64,000 nucleotides of DNA from Pseudeuparius sepicola (lineage: Eukaryota; Arthropoda; Insecta; Coleoptera; Anthribidae), in the NCBI GenBank assembly GCA_963920635.1, contig OY987298.1:868001-932000 (forward strand), given 5' to 3'. Made by a program: the position numbers and the translations under genes. The notes beneath the pieces were generated by a model. That model made no database searches, was not told the origin of the DNA, and saw only the letters and a program-made list of their open reading frames with translations. Positions 34,440 through 44,332 of the stretch are shown one piece after another (positions within the stretch are counted from its first letter, which is position 1; each line of letters starts with the position of its first letter).

Positions 34440-36405
34440 AGAGGCCCTGTATGACACGAAAAGTGACAGTTATTCGTTTTAACAGAGGTTGGACAACGAT
34501 CGGATCTCTCTCTCTCTGGCGAGGGTCTTATTTTCCCCATGAAATTCATTTTGTGCAACAGACATATATTTTTTCGCTCTTTCTAACATTCCCCTAGCAG
34601 CACGATGTATCAAAATTGGATTTTAAGGTTAAGCTAACGACAGTTAACTGCCGTAAGCGTAGGTAGATGAGGGCACAGTTTAAAATGTATAAAAATATAG
34701 ATAAAACCAATAAATAGGTAAATAGGTTAGGTAGTAGTATGTTATTTGCAAAGCTTCGCTAATAACAATTATTGAAGTTTGAATGGAAAAGTGAAGAAAC
34801 ATATAATTTGTTCCAAGAAAATAGAAATTTTAGGATATCAGGATAAACACATTTATTAAATTTTTGTAGAAGGGTGGTATATGTAGATAGATATGTACGT
34901 AAAATTAAACAAGCCTCTAGCATACCAACTAATCAAACTTTCTAATATTTCTTCAATAGGAATCATAGCTGCAATAATAATTATTATTCCGTCCATTTAA
35001 AAATAAAAAAGTTCTTTTAAATGGTTTTACTGTATGGTTTCGTTTCTTCAAACTCTCTTCTTATACCTACCATCATAATTTTAAGACAATTAATACTGAA
35101 ATTTGTACGGAACAAAAAGTTGGAAAGTTTGTTTTGGTAATATGAATCAACCAATAATAATAGGAATTAGGCTGAATAAAAAAATGAGTACCTAGGTATT
35201 TAATATCGATCTATTAGTCTCTCATTCTTTTTTTTTGTAAAATAAAAGTTAATAACTTTTTAATGCAAGAGAGATCATCTACATTTCAATAAAGAATACA
35301 ACAGTATTTTTGTTTTCAAAGATATATTGTAAGTAAATAGGAAAAATCAAACTAGTACAAGTTCTCAGACATTTATACATATTTAATAATGGTTCTTTCT
35401 TGCTAAAGTCACGTTCATCAAACGTTGCAGGAGATGCTCCTTTCATCAGCACAACCTGACACTCAAAATCCATGTCACAGAAGTGAACCTGTGAAAGTTA
35501 AAGAACTATAAATTTAAGCTACCTAAACATAATAAAACGCTGCCATCAAATGCTATTTTTTTATCAGCAAGAAATTTGTAATGGAATATAACCTCACACA
35601 TTTAACTGACTACACAAAAAGGGTTCTTTATATTCCCACCCGTGTTAACTTCTTTTTTGTCCGATTTTGTTGGTCTTGGTGTAAAATAAAGCTCCTTCAA
35701 AACTTCGTCTCTCTAACACATATACTTACTTACATTTTTATTATTCCATGAAACGAAAAATGCCTATCCCGGTCCAGTAAACATACCTAACAGGTTTTAC
35801 CTCCTTGAAGGGCAAAAATTTTAATTTTATCTCTTTAACATTGGGAAATTTTCATAAGAATTCTAATAGGGGGTTTGTAGAACCTTATGGACTTTTATTG
35901 AAAATAAATAGGTAGGTACTAATATTTAATACGTATATTAATTTAGGTATCTTATGTTATGTTGCTGATGCAGATTAAGAAAATTATTCTGCAGATTAAA
36001 ATCACAGATCAAACAAAAAATAAAAAGGAACTTGAGATACTTATGTAATTAAATTTACTTACCTCGCAAATTTTCGTATCATTTCCAACTCTCATGTTAG
36101 GGTATTTCATTTGCACCATCCTGCTCGTTCTTCTGGGCTTTTTGAAAAGGGTGTTATGAAAAATTCATCTTGCTCAGAATTCTTGCAGTTTCTTATTACA
36201 CAAGATGTCACTTTTAACTGTTAACATTCCTTTTTGCAAAAGAAAATGAGCACGCTCAATAATTTGTTGACAGTTTTGTTGACAAACTGGCACCCGCCAA
36301 GATAAGAATATAATAAAAACAATGTTACTAGATCTGCCAAAATCTGTTGTCCAACCTCTGTTAAAAGGAATAACTGTCACTTTTCGTGTCATACAGGGCC
36401 TCTAG
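34440..36405 (-). mobile_element. P-like THAP transposon with 8 bp direct repeats
   Basis: Terminal inverted repeats of ~60 bp begin AGAGGCCCTGTATGACACGA (34440) and continue with AAAAGTGACAGTTATTC and ACAGAGGTTGGACAAC. The right copy ends at 36405. TACAGACT lies on both sides (34432-34439 and 36406-36413). An 8 bp duplication and a THAP transposase are characters of the P superfamily. The right end carries two bases (AG) more than the left, so a 6 bp duplication with longer repeats cannot be excluded. The target was the left end of the 36406-37047 hairpin. The interior keeps the THAP exons only, with no catalytic core recognised. Confidence 0.75.
35279..36202 (-). pseudogene. THAP-domain exons of the 34440-36405 element
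   Basis: On the - strand from 36202 the frame reads CVIRNCKNSEQDEFFITPFS and KSPEERAGWCK. After a one-base frameshift it continues YPNMRVGNDTKICE, to a splice donor at 36063/36062 (GAG|GTAAGT). A second exon from 35488 begins VHFCDMDFECQVVL and continues to 35279. Together this gives the C-x4-C, the conserved W, and the C-x2-H (CEVH) split over an intron: a complete C2CH THAP zinc finger. THAP domains bind the transposon's own ends. No RNase H-like catalytic exons follow. The frameshift makes this copy a pseudogene. Confidence 0.7.
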
Positions 36406-37047
36406 TACAGACTGAGTCATTTTCGATGGTTTTATGGGGTATCTCCGTTATTTGTATAGATAGAAAAAAACAAGGTAGGTATTCATTAGTTAATTTTTTG
36501 AGATATTTACGATCCTCAAAACAGATCTCTGATATCTCCAATACTTTAGGAGACACAGGGCGTTTTTGAAATTTTTGCAATTATCATAGCTCATTTGTTT
36601 TTAAACCTATATATTTCGTTGAAAACGCTTTATACGCACTTTTTTACGTAGAATCCATTGGAGTAAACAGTTTTTCTATAAAATAGTTATTTATGTACCA
36701 AGGCACTGAAGTTGAATTATTAAGTTGAACTTCAGTGCCTTGGTAGGTAAAATAACTATTTTTTAGAAAAACTGTTTACTCCAATGGATTCTACGTAAAA
36801 AAGTGCGTATAAAGCGTTTTCAACGAAATATATAGGTTTAAAAACAAATGAGCTATGATAATTGTAAAAAATAGCAAAAATTTCAAAAACGCCCTGTATC
36901 TCCTAAAGTATTGGAGATATCAGAGATCTGTTTTGAGCATCGTAAATATCTCAAAAAATTAACTCATGAACACCTACCTTGTTTTTTTCTATCTATACAA
37001 ATAACGCAGATACCCCATAAGACCATCGAAAATGACTCAGTCTGTAC
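36406..37047. mobile_element. Hairpin element (~640 bp)
   Basis: An almost perfect palindrome from TACAGACTGAGTCATTTT to AAAATGACTCAGTCTGTAC. The centre at about 36693-36746 is ACCAAGGCACTGAAGTTGAA and its complement, the same words that end the small hairpin at 6361-6477. It abuts two other elements: the P-like element on its left and the THAP element starting at 37047, with which it shares the TA junction. Confidence 0.85.
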
Positions 37048-37575
37048 AGGGTTATTCACTGAGAATTGGCCCCCCACCTAACTTTTTTGTTTTTTAAGAT
37101 AAAAGGGTGATTCAAAAAACAAAATCAATGGTTCGGCGCATGATATAATAATAGTTGTCCTCCTTTTGACTTTTTGCACAAGTGAATTTGAAGTGAAATG
37201 AACATGAAGTGATCTGACAGTGAAATGACTTTTTATTGGTAAATGGAACAGTGTACGACCACGTTATCTATAATCTAATCCTTGAATGAATTTTTCAATA
37301 TTTTTGACCACCTTAACCCCAGAAACACTCAAAACCAACACAAATTACATCAAAATCGATTTGCTGCGTAAACTGATCACTTCATAATCAACTGAACATT
37401 TGTAAAAGGAACACTCGATGTCAGCTGATGTGATCTCAAAGTGATTCGGAATCGATTTGAGATCACTTAAAACTGTAAAAGGAGGACGGCTAATAAAGAA
37501 GGTATGATATTGCGCATTGTGGGCGGAGCCATGCGACGTCACGCGGAGCGGTTTCGGTGGCAGTCACAAAATATA

Positions 37576-37594
37576 TAGGTTAGGTTAGGTTAGG
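37576..37594 (+). repeat. Short TTAGG run (insect telomere motif)
   Basis: Just under four perfect TTAGG units, about 65 bp upstream of the THAP reading frame. This is too short for a telomere. It could be an interstitial site or a promoter element. Confidence 0.7.
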
Positions 37595-37658
37595 GGTGTC
37601 AGTGTTAATTTGTCGCGACGTTAATTTGCATAATTTAAATAATTATTTGCGTTTTAAA

Positions 37659-38034
37659 ATGCGTTGTGCTGGAGCAAGTTGTAATGCAGACAATGAAGCG
37701 AAGACATTTACGGGATAGTTCATGTTTTTCCGTTTCCCAAAGGATGAAAATCTTATTAAACAGTGGACGATTGCTTGCAAACGAAAGGACAAATTTAATG
37801 TGAATACCGCTAGTTTGCTCACATTTTAGTTAGGAAAGCTATGAGAGGAATTTAAAATATGAATTTCCAGGGTATTCAGCAAAAAATCACCGGCTTTTGA
37901 AGCCATCAGACTCCATACCGATACTTAATTTGCAAATCAAAAGTTAACAGTGAAATATGATAAGGCGAGAAGTGAACGAATAAATAAAAGAAATCCATCA
38001 AAAATTGTGGATGAAATTCCTCAAGACAGGTTCG
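37659..38034 (+). pseudogene. Broken THAP zinc-finger gene
   Basis: ATG at 37659 begins MRCAGASCNADNEAKTF (cysteine pair C-x4-C). After an in-frame stop it continues FFRFPKDENLIKQWTIACKR and KDKFNVNTASL. Further blocks in shifted frames read LKPSD-like and EIPQDR, near 37900-38034. FPKD followed by W at the usual distance is diagnostic of THAP. The C-x2-H half is lost (TF and a stop where CSKHF is usual). At least two stops and one frameshift make this a pseudogene. Confidence 0.75.
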
Positions 38035-38312
38035 TTGGACATCTTAAGTTATTTAATTTGTTTTAATACCCCAAAACTACAGCCATTGCCCATTGCCCGA
38101 AAAACGAGCCGAAAAACTTTTAAGCAGTGGATGCCTTGCTGATTTGACTTCTAAAGGAAAAGAAATCGTCTATCTTTATCACGAGATCCACAAATTCGAG
38201 TTAAATAAATTTAGTATAAAATTTGAATTTTTCAAAAACGGAAAAAGAAATGCCACAAAGTTTAATATCATTTTGATTGCCTCGATGAGCAGATTTCAAA
38301 AATCCAATATTA

Positions 38313-38376
38313 TACAGGGTGTTCCATTTAAAAAAATTAAGTTGCCATTGGTCCTACGTTTTTGGAACACCCTGTA
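38313..38376. mobile_element. 64 bp mini-MITE nested in the THAP element
   Basis: TACAGGGTGTTCCA at the left and TGGAACACCCTGTA at the right with a loop of about 36 bp. It is inserted inside the 37047-38497 element. Confidence 0.8.
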
Positions 38377-38510
38377 CACTAAACGGTCGTGGCATAAAAA
38401 AGTATTCGCCGAACCATTGATTTTGTTTTTTGAATCACATTTTATCTTAAAAAACAAAAAAGTTAGGTGGGGAGCCAATTCTCAGTGAATAACCCTGTAC
38501 AATGAATTAC

Positions 38511-39632
38511 CCGAGGCCTACGATAAAGACAGGCCATGGCGCACAAAAATCACGTGACCATCTTAGTCCGACGTTACATGCCATTTGTCAACTGAAAGCG
38601 GCAGCTTGGGTTTTGAGAAGTTTCAAATGTTTAAAGTGTTTTTAAACGTCTCAGTTGATATTTTAGAAACAAGTTTGTGTCTAGTGCGCATGTGTCCTGG
38701 CGGAGGGGAACCGCCCAGGTGTTATTATGGCCTCCGGGTGGGAGCCGTGCCGTCCAGGAGTATTGGTGCCGCTAGCGCCGACGCGTGAGCGCTGTAAGGG
38801 GAATTCTCCCCCCGGAATGGACAGTGGAGCCTGAGAAACAGACGGGTGAACTGCTTACGGGAGATCCGCGAGTTCAGACGATCCGGGTGACTGGAAGCCG
38901 TTCCCGTTGACCACGTTCGGGTTTGTGTATTTTGTATTCGCCATTCACCTTGTGCGAAATAAATCAGTGTTGTAACGTAGGTACTCGAGGATTTTCGTCG
39001 TCGACCCACGCCCTGATACGGTTCCTATTCGGCCTTCTCAGTATACTGAGGTGAGTTTTCATTTTTATTTCGTAAAAAATAACCTAAATACCAAATATTG
39101 AGTCTGTTTATATTATATTTATACATATTACAAAAGCCAGGAAGAAAATATCACCATAACAACATTTGCTTTGCCTCGGGATGAAAATTTGCGCCAAAAA
39201 TGGATTCGTCAAATTCCAACTGAGATTTAATTTCTAAAAAAAAACCCGTAAGTATGTGTGGGGCTAACACATTTTCAAAAAAGTAAAGTGGACAAATGTG
39301 GGAGGAAAATACCTATAGAGAAATCACCTAAACTAAAGGAAGGTGCTGTCCCAACAATTTTTGAGAATGTGCCAAAATAGTTGAGTGCAGTGCCGCTTAA
39401 CTCTCAGCCCAAAACAGCTGAGGCAGGTTGAAAATTTTGAAAAAAACAATTAGAGGAAGCCTGGATGAACAAAACCAATAATGTAATAGATGGAAGAAAA
39501 CTCGCCAAATTGTTACGAAATTTGTTTTTTCTACTTATCTCCAAAACTGCCTTTCATTATATAGGACTAAGTTGGTCACGTGACTACGCGATTATGCGTT
39601 AGCGCCGTGGCCTGTCTTTATCGTTGGCCTCG
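38511..39632 (+). mobile_element. P-like THAP element U1 with perfect 8 bp duplication
   Basis: Inverted ends CGAGGCCTACGATAAAGACA (about 38512) and TGTCTTTATCGTTGGCCTCG (to 39632) are flanked by TGAATTAC on both sides (38503-38510 and 39633-39640), an exact 8 bp target duplication. The interior contains THAP remnants (39162-39382). The same element occurs inverted at about 41050-43252 and 43263-44332. An 8 bp duplication plus THAP points to the P superfamily. The catalytic core has been lost. Confidence 0.85.
39162..39382 (+). pseudogene. THAP-domain remnant of element U1
   Basis: 39162-39230 reads TFALPRDENLRQKWIRQIPT (the FPKD...W half of a THAP finger). About 39303-39380 reads RKIPIEKSPKLKEGAVPTIF (AVPTIF at 39345-39362). 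AVPTIF is the conserved C-terminal box of THAP domains. Between them a degraded C-x2-H region is visible (clearer in the 41050-43252 copy, where CVAHTF appears on the - strand near 41305). Stops separate the blocks. Confidence 0.75.
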
Positions 39633-39640
39633 TGAATTAC

Positions 39641-40173
39641 CATCACTGGAGTGGCAAGTCATGGGGATTAAAACAAAAAATGATCCTATGGTCCTACCTT
39701 ACAGTGGTAAGGCCAACCATCACATATGCCTCCCTTATATGGTGGCCAAAAACCAAGGAAAAAGTGGCGCAAGGCAAGTTGCAGAAAACGCAACGGCTGG
39801 CTTGTCTAGGTATCACAGGGGCTTTAACTACACAGTTGCAATAGAGGTAATGCTCGACCATCTTTGTGCAGGAAGAGGCAATCAAAGGTGCTTCGCAACT
39901 TTACCAAGCCAACAAGCTAAAACCAGGGAACCTTATTGGACACCTAAAAATTCTGGACACTGTCCAACTTCAATCCTTGACAATGCCAATGCAGACGAAA
40001 TATGACTTTGAATTACCGTTTGAACTGGTTATCCGAGATCGCCAAACAAGTCCAATTGCAATACCAGAAACATCTTCTGGAACAAGCATCTGGTATACAG
40101 ACGGATCCAAAATGGACGATGGGGTTGGAATTGGGATATACGGCCCTAATCACAGGACCTCGCAGTCCCTAGG
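39641..40173 (+). pseudogene. Non-LTR retrotransposon fragment: RT end and RNase H start
   Basis: The frame 39632-39844 reads LWSYLTVVRPTITYASLIWW, then AQGKLQKTQRLACLGITGAL, typical of the RT C-terminus of R1/Jockey-type elements. After a frameshift near 39850, 39866-40173 contains SIWYTDGSKMDDGVGIGIYG, the first aspartate motif of RNase H. The 5' side is cut by element U1, whose left flank is another transposon, and the 3' side ends abruptly at 40173. Confidence 0.85.
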
Positions 40174-40501
40174 TAAGACTCCCTCCATTTTCGTCGCTAC
40201 GCGACTCGTGATAATTTTCAAAAAATCCGTGTACTCGAAAAATTTCCGGCAATAATTCAAGCACTAGGGCGATTACACGATACACAAACAACGGTATGCT
40301 AATGCGCATCTCGCGTCCTAGGCTCCTCCCACATCTGACGTCACTGCGAAGCACGCAGCATAAAGATAATAGAAATCCCATATAAATAAAACGCAGTTTT
40401 AATGCAAAAATAGCGACGTTTATATAGGATTCACCCAAGGTAATTAAGAAAAGGGGTTTGACCAACATTTTTAATAATCGTTAATATATGAATCGGTGAA
40501 A
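40174..40501. other. Unassigned repeat-like DNA
   Basis: No gene. The words CGTCGCTACGCGACTCGTG and GAAAAATTTCCGGCAATAA resemble the subterminal words of insect MITEs, but no matching end is present in the window. Confidence 0.3.
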
Positions 40502-40740
40502 TCTATATATGTATATATAATATATAAGCGAATACCAAATACCACTGACTCACTCACGCACTCGTCACGAAATCTTTGGAACTATAAAGCCTACAAACTT
40601 GAAATTTGGCAGGTAGGCTCGTTGTACGACGTAGGCACTCGATAAGAAAGGATTTTCCAAAATTCAACCCCTAAGAAGGTACGGGACGGGGGCACAGGAA
40701 AGGGTCTTTTCACTCAGAAGAAGTCGTGGGAATCAGCTAG
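40502..40740 (+). mobile_element. Helitron-like element, short
   Basis: It starts near TCTATATATGTATATATAAT and contains CCACTGACTCACTCACGCAC, CCTACAAACTTGAAATTTGG and AAGTCGTGGGAATCAGCTAG|TA. The final CTAG after a small GC hairpin, and the TC start, fit the non-TIR ends of Helitrons, which insert between A and T. The identification rests on resemblance to widespread insect repeats. No Rep/helicase is present. Confidence 0.45.
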
Positions 40741-40894
40741 TAATCTAATTTTTTTATTTCTAGATATAGGTGGGTAGACTTGACTGGCTAGTTGAAAACA
40801 AACAGTAATTTTGTTAAACAAGTTGCTGGAGTTGCAGGATAGGTTTGGAGGCCTTAAAGGAACACTCTTGTTTGAAAATTTCGGAAAGTTTTAT

Positions 40895-43252
40895 TTAAAG
40901 TGGACAAATGTGTTGTGGTAGGAAAATACCTATAGAGAATATCACCTAAGCTAAAGGAAGGTGATGTCCCAACAATTTTTGAGAAGTGCCAAAATATTGT
41001 GAGTGCCCAAAAGAGCTAAGGCAGGTTGAAAATTTTTAAAAAACAACAACAAGTTTTCTTTCATCTATTACATTATTGGATTTGTGCATCCAAGCTTTCT
41101 CTAATTGTTTTTTCAAAATTTTCAACCTGCCTCAGCTGTTTTAGGCTGAGAGTTAAACGGCACTGCACTCACAATATTTTGGCACATTCTCAAAAATTGT
41201 TGGGACATCACCTTCCTTTAGCTTAGGTGATATTCTCTATAGGTATTTTCCTCCCACAACACATTTGTCCACTTTAATTATTGTTTCACTTTCTTGAAAA
41301 TGTGTGAGCCACACATACTTAAGGGTTTTTTAGAAATTAAATCTCAGTTGGGATTTGACGAATCAATTTTCATCCCGAGGCAAAACAAATGTTTGTTATG
41401 GCGACACTTTCTTCCTGGCTTTTGTAATATGTATAAATATAATATAAACAGACCCAATTTGGTATTTAGGTTATTTTTTACGAAATAAAAATGAAAACTA
41501 ACCTCGGTCGGTATACTGTAAATATTGACAAGGTCCCAGTTGATCGGCAGCGTGAAAGACCATATCAGGGCGTAGGTCGACAACGAAAATCCTCGAGTAC
41601 GTTACAACACTGATTTATTTCGCACAAGGTGAATGGTGAATACAATAAATACACAAACCCGAACGTGGTCAACGGGAACGGCTTCCAGCCACCCGGACCG
41701 TCTGAACTCGCGGATCTCCCGTAAGCAGTTCACTCCTTTGTGTCTCAGGCTCCACTGTCCAATACTAATACTGTCCCATGTCCATAATAGTCCATTCCGG
41801 GTTCCCTATTCTGTGGTTCGGGCGTCGCGTCGCGTCGGTGCGAGCGGCACCACGGGCGTAGCCAAGGGGGGGTTTCGGGGGTTCAACCCCCCCCCCCCCC
41901 CCCGAAATAAGCAAAATATTACCTAATATTATACCGAAAAAATACGAGGAGTGAAGAGTTAAATTATTATTACGTTTGAATATATTATGTAGTAATAGTA
42001 GCGCCTAGCGCCATCTTTTGACGAGAGGCAGACGCAGTTGCAGCCGAACTATTTTGTATTGTAGGGACACTTTGCGTTGTTTCTCGATTATTCGCCACGC
42101 CCCTCGGTCGAAATGAGCGGAACTTTGTGGAAGTTCGTGGAAGTTTCTGGACGGCTACTGGGCTGCTATATAAGCGGTGCGTGACCGCGCTTACGGCAGT
42201 ATTGTTCCATGCGAACTCGAAGCGAATAAAAGTGAAAAGTGGTGAACGAATAGTGAAGAGAATTAAGTGTACCGTGTAAGTGAGTAATTTTAGTGCGCTG
42301 TTATTCGATGACCTTGTTAAGGATAGATACGTGAATCATTATTACTGTCGAAAAATGGAGGGGAAAAAAGGAAGGGTGATAAACCTAAAGGTATGGACTA
42401 CTGGAAAAAGTGGTGTAGTCAAGGTCAAGGTGTTTCTAATAAAGAAACAAATTTGGATTTAGCTATCAAAGCTTCAGCTAACTTGCATGCTGATAAGAAG
42501 ACTGCCTACCCCGAAATCTAGTTTGGAATGCCTAGATATGTGCGATAAAAACCTTTATCCTAATATTTACACATTACTACAAATCTTGGCTACCATTCCT
42601 GTATCCACTGCTACCCCAGAAAGGTCTTTCTCGAGCCTAAGGAGACTGATAAACTATTTACGAAACACTACAAGTGAAAACAGACTTAATGGTTTGGCTC
42701 TAATGAACATTCACTATGGAACAGAAGTTCATGCAGATCAAGTAGTGGATATATTTAAAAGAATAAGCCGAAGATTTCTTCTTTAATGGTTTTAGATTTA
42801 GCGCAGAGGAACGAAGTTAATTTATCCATTTCATTTAAAGTTAAGAACTTTATAAATATGTCGTAGTTTTTCGGATGAATATATAGATATTAAATTTCAT
42901 GTAAGTATATTTTTGTTGTTTTATTTACTTCTCAAACTAAACCCCCCCCCCAAAAAACTAAATCCTGGCTACGCCCGTGAGCGGCACCAATACTCTTGGA
43001 CGGCACGACTCCCACCCAGACACCCAGAGGCCATAATAACACCTGGGCGGTTCCCCTCCGCCAGGACACACGCGCACTAGACACAAACTTGTTTCTAAAA
43101 TATAAACTAAGACGTTTAAAAACACTTTAAACATTGAAAACTTCTCAGAACCCAAGCTGCCGCTTTCAGTTATGTGACAAATGGCATGTAACGTCGGACT
43201 AAGATGGTCACGTGATTTTTGTGCGCCAGGGCCTGTCTTTATAGTAGGCCTT
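40895..43252 (-). mobile_element. P-like element U2, rearranged and interrupted by hAT
   Basis: The main part is an inverted copy of U1 from 43252 down to about 41050 (excluding hAT 41851-42979). THAP words on the - strand include LPRDEN near 41385, CVAHTF near 41305 and the KLKEGDVPTIF block near 41195. At about 41045 it meets, head to head, a second partial copy in + orientation (40895-41045). The normal U1 continuation GCCAAATTGTTACG is lost at this junction. No intact frame. Confidence 0.7.
41851..42979 (+). mobile_element. Non-autonomous hAT element, copy D, with perfect 8 bp duplication
   Basis: 1129 bp from CACGGGCGTAGCC to GGCTACGCCCGTG, flanked by AGCGGCAC (41843-41850 and 42980-42987). 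It is the best-preserved copy: HSE-like block and TATA box (42167-42173), N-terminal remnant from 42280, and dimerisation domain 42487-42786 (PNIYTLLQILATIPVSTAT, ERSFSSLRRLINYLRNTTS). The catalytic core is missing. It inserted into element U2 (the empty site is seen in U1 near 38760), so hAT moved after U2 was in place. Confidence 0.95.
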
Positions 43253-43262
43253 GATATCGAGA

Positions 43263-44332
43263 CGAGGCCAACGATAAAGACAGGCCACGGCGCTAACGCA
43301 TAATCGCGTAGTCACGTGACCAACTTAGTCGTATATAATGAAAGGCATTTTTGGAGATAAGTAGAAAAAACAAATTTCGTAACAATTTGGCAAGTTTTCT
43401 TTCATCTATTACATTATTGGTTTTGTGCATTTAAGCTTTCTCTAATTGTTTTTTCAAAATTTTCAACCTGCCTCAGCTGTTTTAGGCTGAGAATTAAACG
43501 GCACTGCACTCACAATATTTTGGCACATTCTCAAAAATTGTTCCTTTAGCTTAGGTGATATTCTCTATAGGTATTTTCCTCCCACAACACATTTGTCTTC
43601 CTGGCTTTTGTAATATGTATAAACAGACCCAATATTTGGTATTTAGGTTATTTTTTACGAGAAATAAAAATGAAAACTAACCTCAGTACTGTAAATATTG
43701 ACGAGGTGTCAGTTGATCGGCAGCGTGAAAGACCATATTATTATCAGGGCGTAGGTCGACAACGAAAATCCTCGAGTATGTTACAACGCTGATTTATTTC
43801 TCACAATGGTGAATACAATAAATACACAACCCGAACGTGGTCAACGGGAACGGCTTCCAGCCACCCGGACCGTCTGAACTGGCGAATGTGCCGTAATCAG
43901 CTCACCCCTCTGTGTCTCAGGCTCCACTGTCCAATACTGTCCCATGTCCATAATAGTCCATTCCGGGTTCCCTATTCTGTGGTTCGGGGGAGAATTCCCC
44001 TTAACAGCGCTAACGCGTCGCGTCGGTGCGAGCGGCACCAATAGTCTTGGACGGCACGACCCCCACCCAGACACCCAGAGGCCAATAATAACACCTGTGC
44101 GGTTCCCCTCCGCCAGGACACACGCGCACTAGACACAAACTTGTTTCTAAAATATAAACTAAGACGTTTAAAAACACTTTAAACATTGAAAACTTCTCAG
44201 AACCCAAGCTGCCGCTTTCAGTTATGTGACAAATGACGTGTAACGTCTGACTAAGATTGACATGTAACGTCTGACTAACTAAGATGGTCACGTGATTTTT
44301 GTGCGCCATGGCCTGTCTTTATCGTAGGCCTT
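43263..44332 (-). mobile_element. P-like element U3
   Basis: Inverted copy of U1 from 44332 (GGCCATGGCGCACAAAAATC block) to 43263 (CGAGGCCAACGATAAAGACA). It is separated from U2 by only about 10 bp. A deletion of THAP-side sequence around 43590-43620 removes the LPRDEN block. The word TCACGTGAC occurs near both ends, as in U1. Confidence 0.8.

Larger units (their letters stand above)
37047..38497 (+). mobile_element. TIR element with THAP relic, ends CAGGGTTATTCACTG
   Basis: Ends CAGGGTTATTCACTGAGAAT (37047) and its complement (to 38497), flanked by TA. The arms extend about 100 bp (CCTAACTTTTTTGTTTTTTA, AAATCAATGGTTCGGCG). The interior holds a broken THAP gene, a TTAGG run and a nested mini-MITE at 38313-38376. 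The TA flank does not match the P superfamily's 8 bp, so the THAP gene may belong to another superfamily. Confidence 0.75.

Noticed and set aside
34155..34558. Overlapping ORFs around 34.2-34.5 kb
   Set aside because: They run across a GC-rich island and a transposon end and share no domain.
38093..38488. 131-codon ORF within the THAP element
   Set aside because: It continues into a nested mini-MITE and the terminal inverted repeat. The translation of those parts cannot be protein-coding by design; the first ~60 codons resemble nothing I know.
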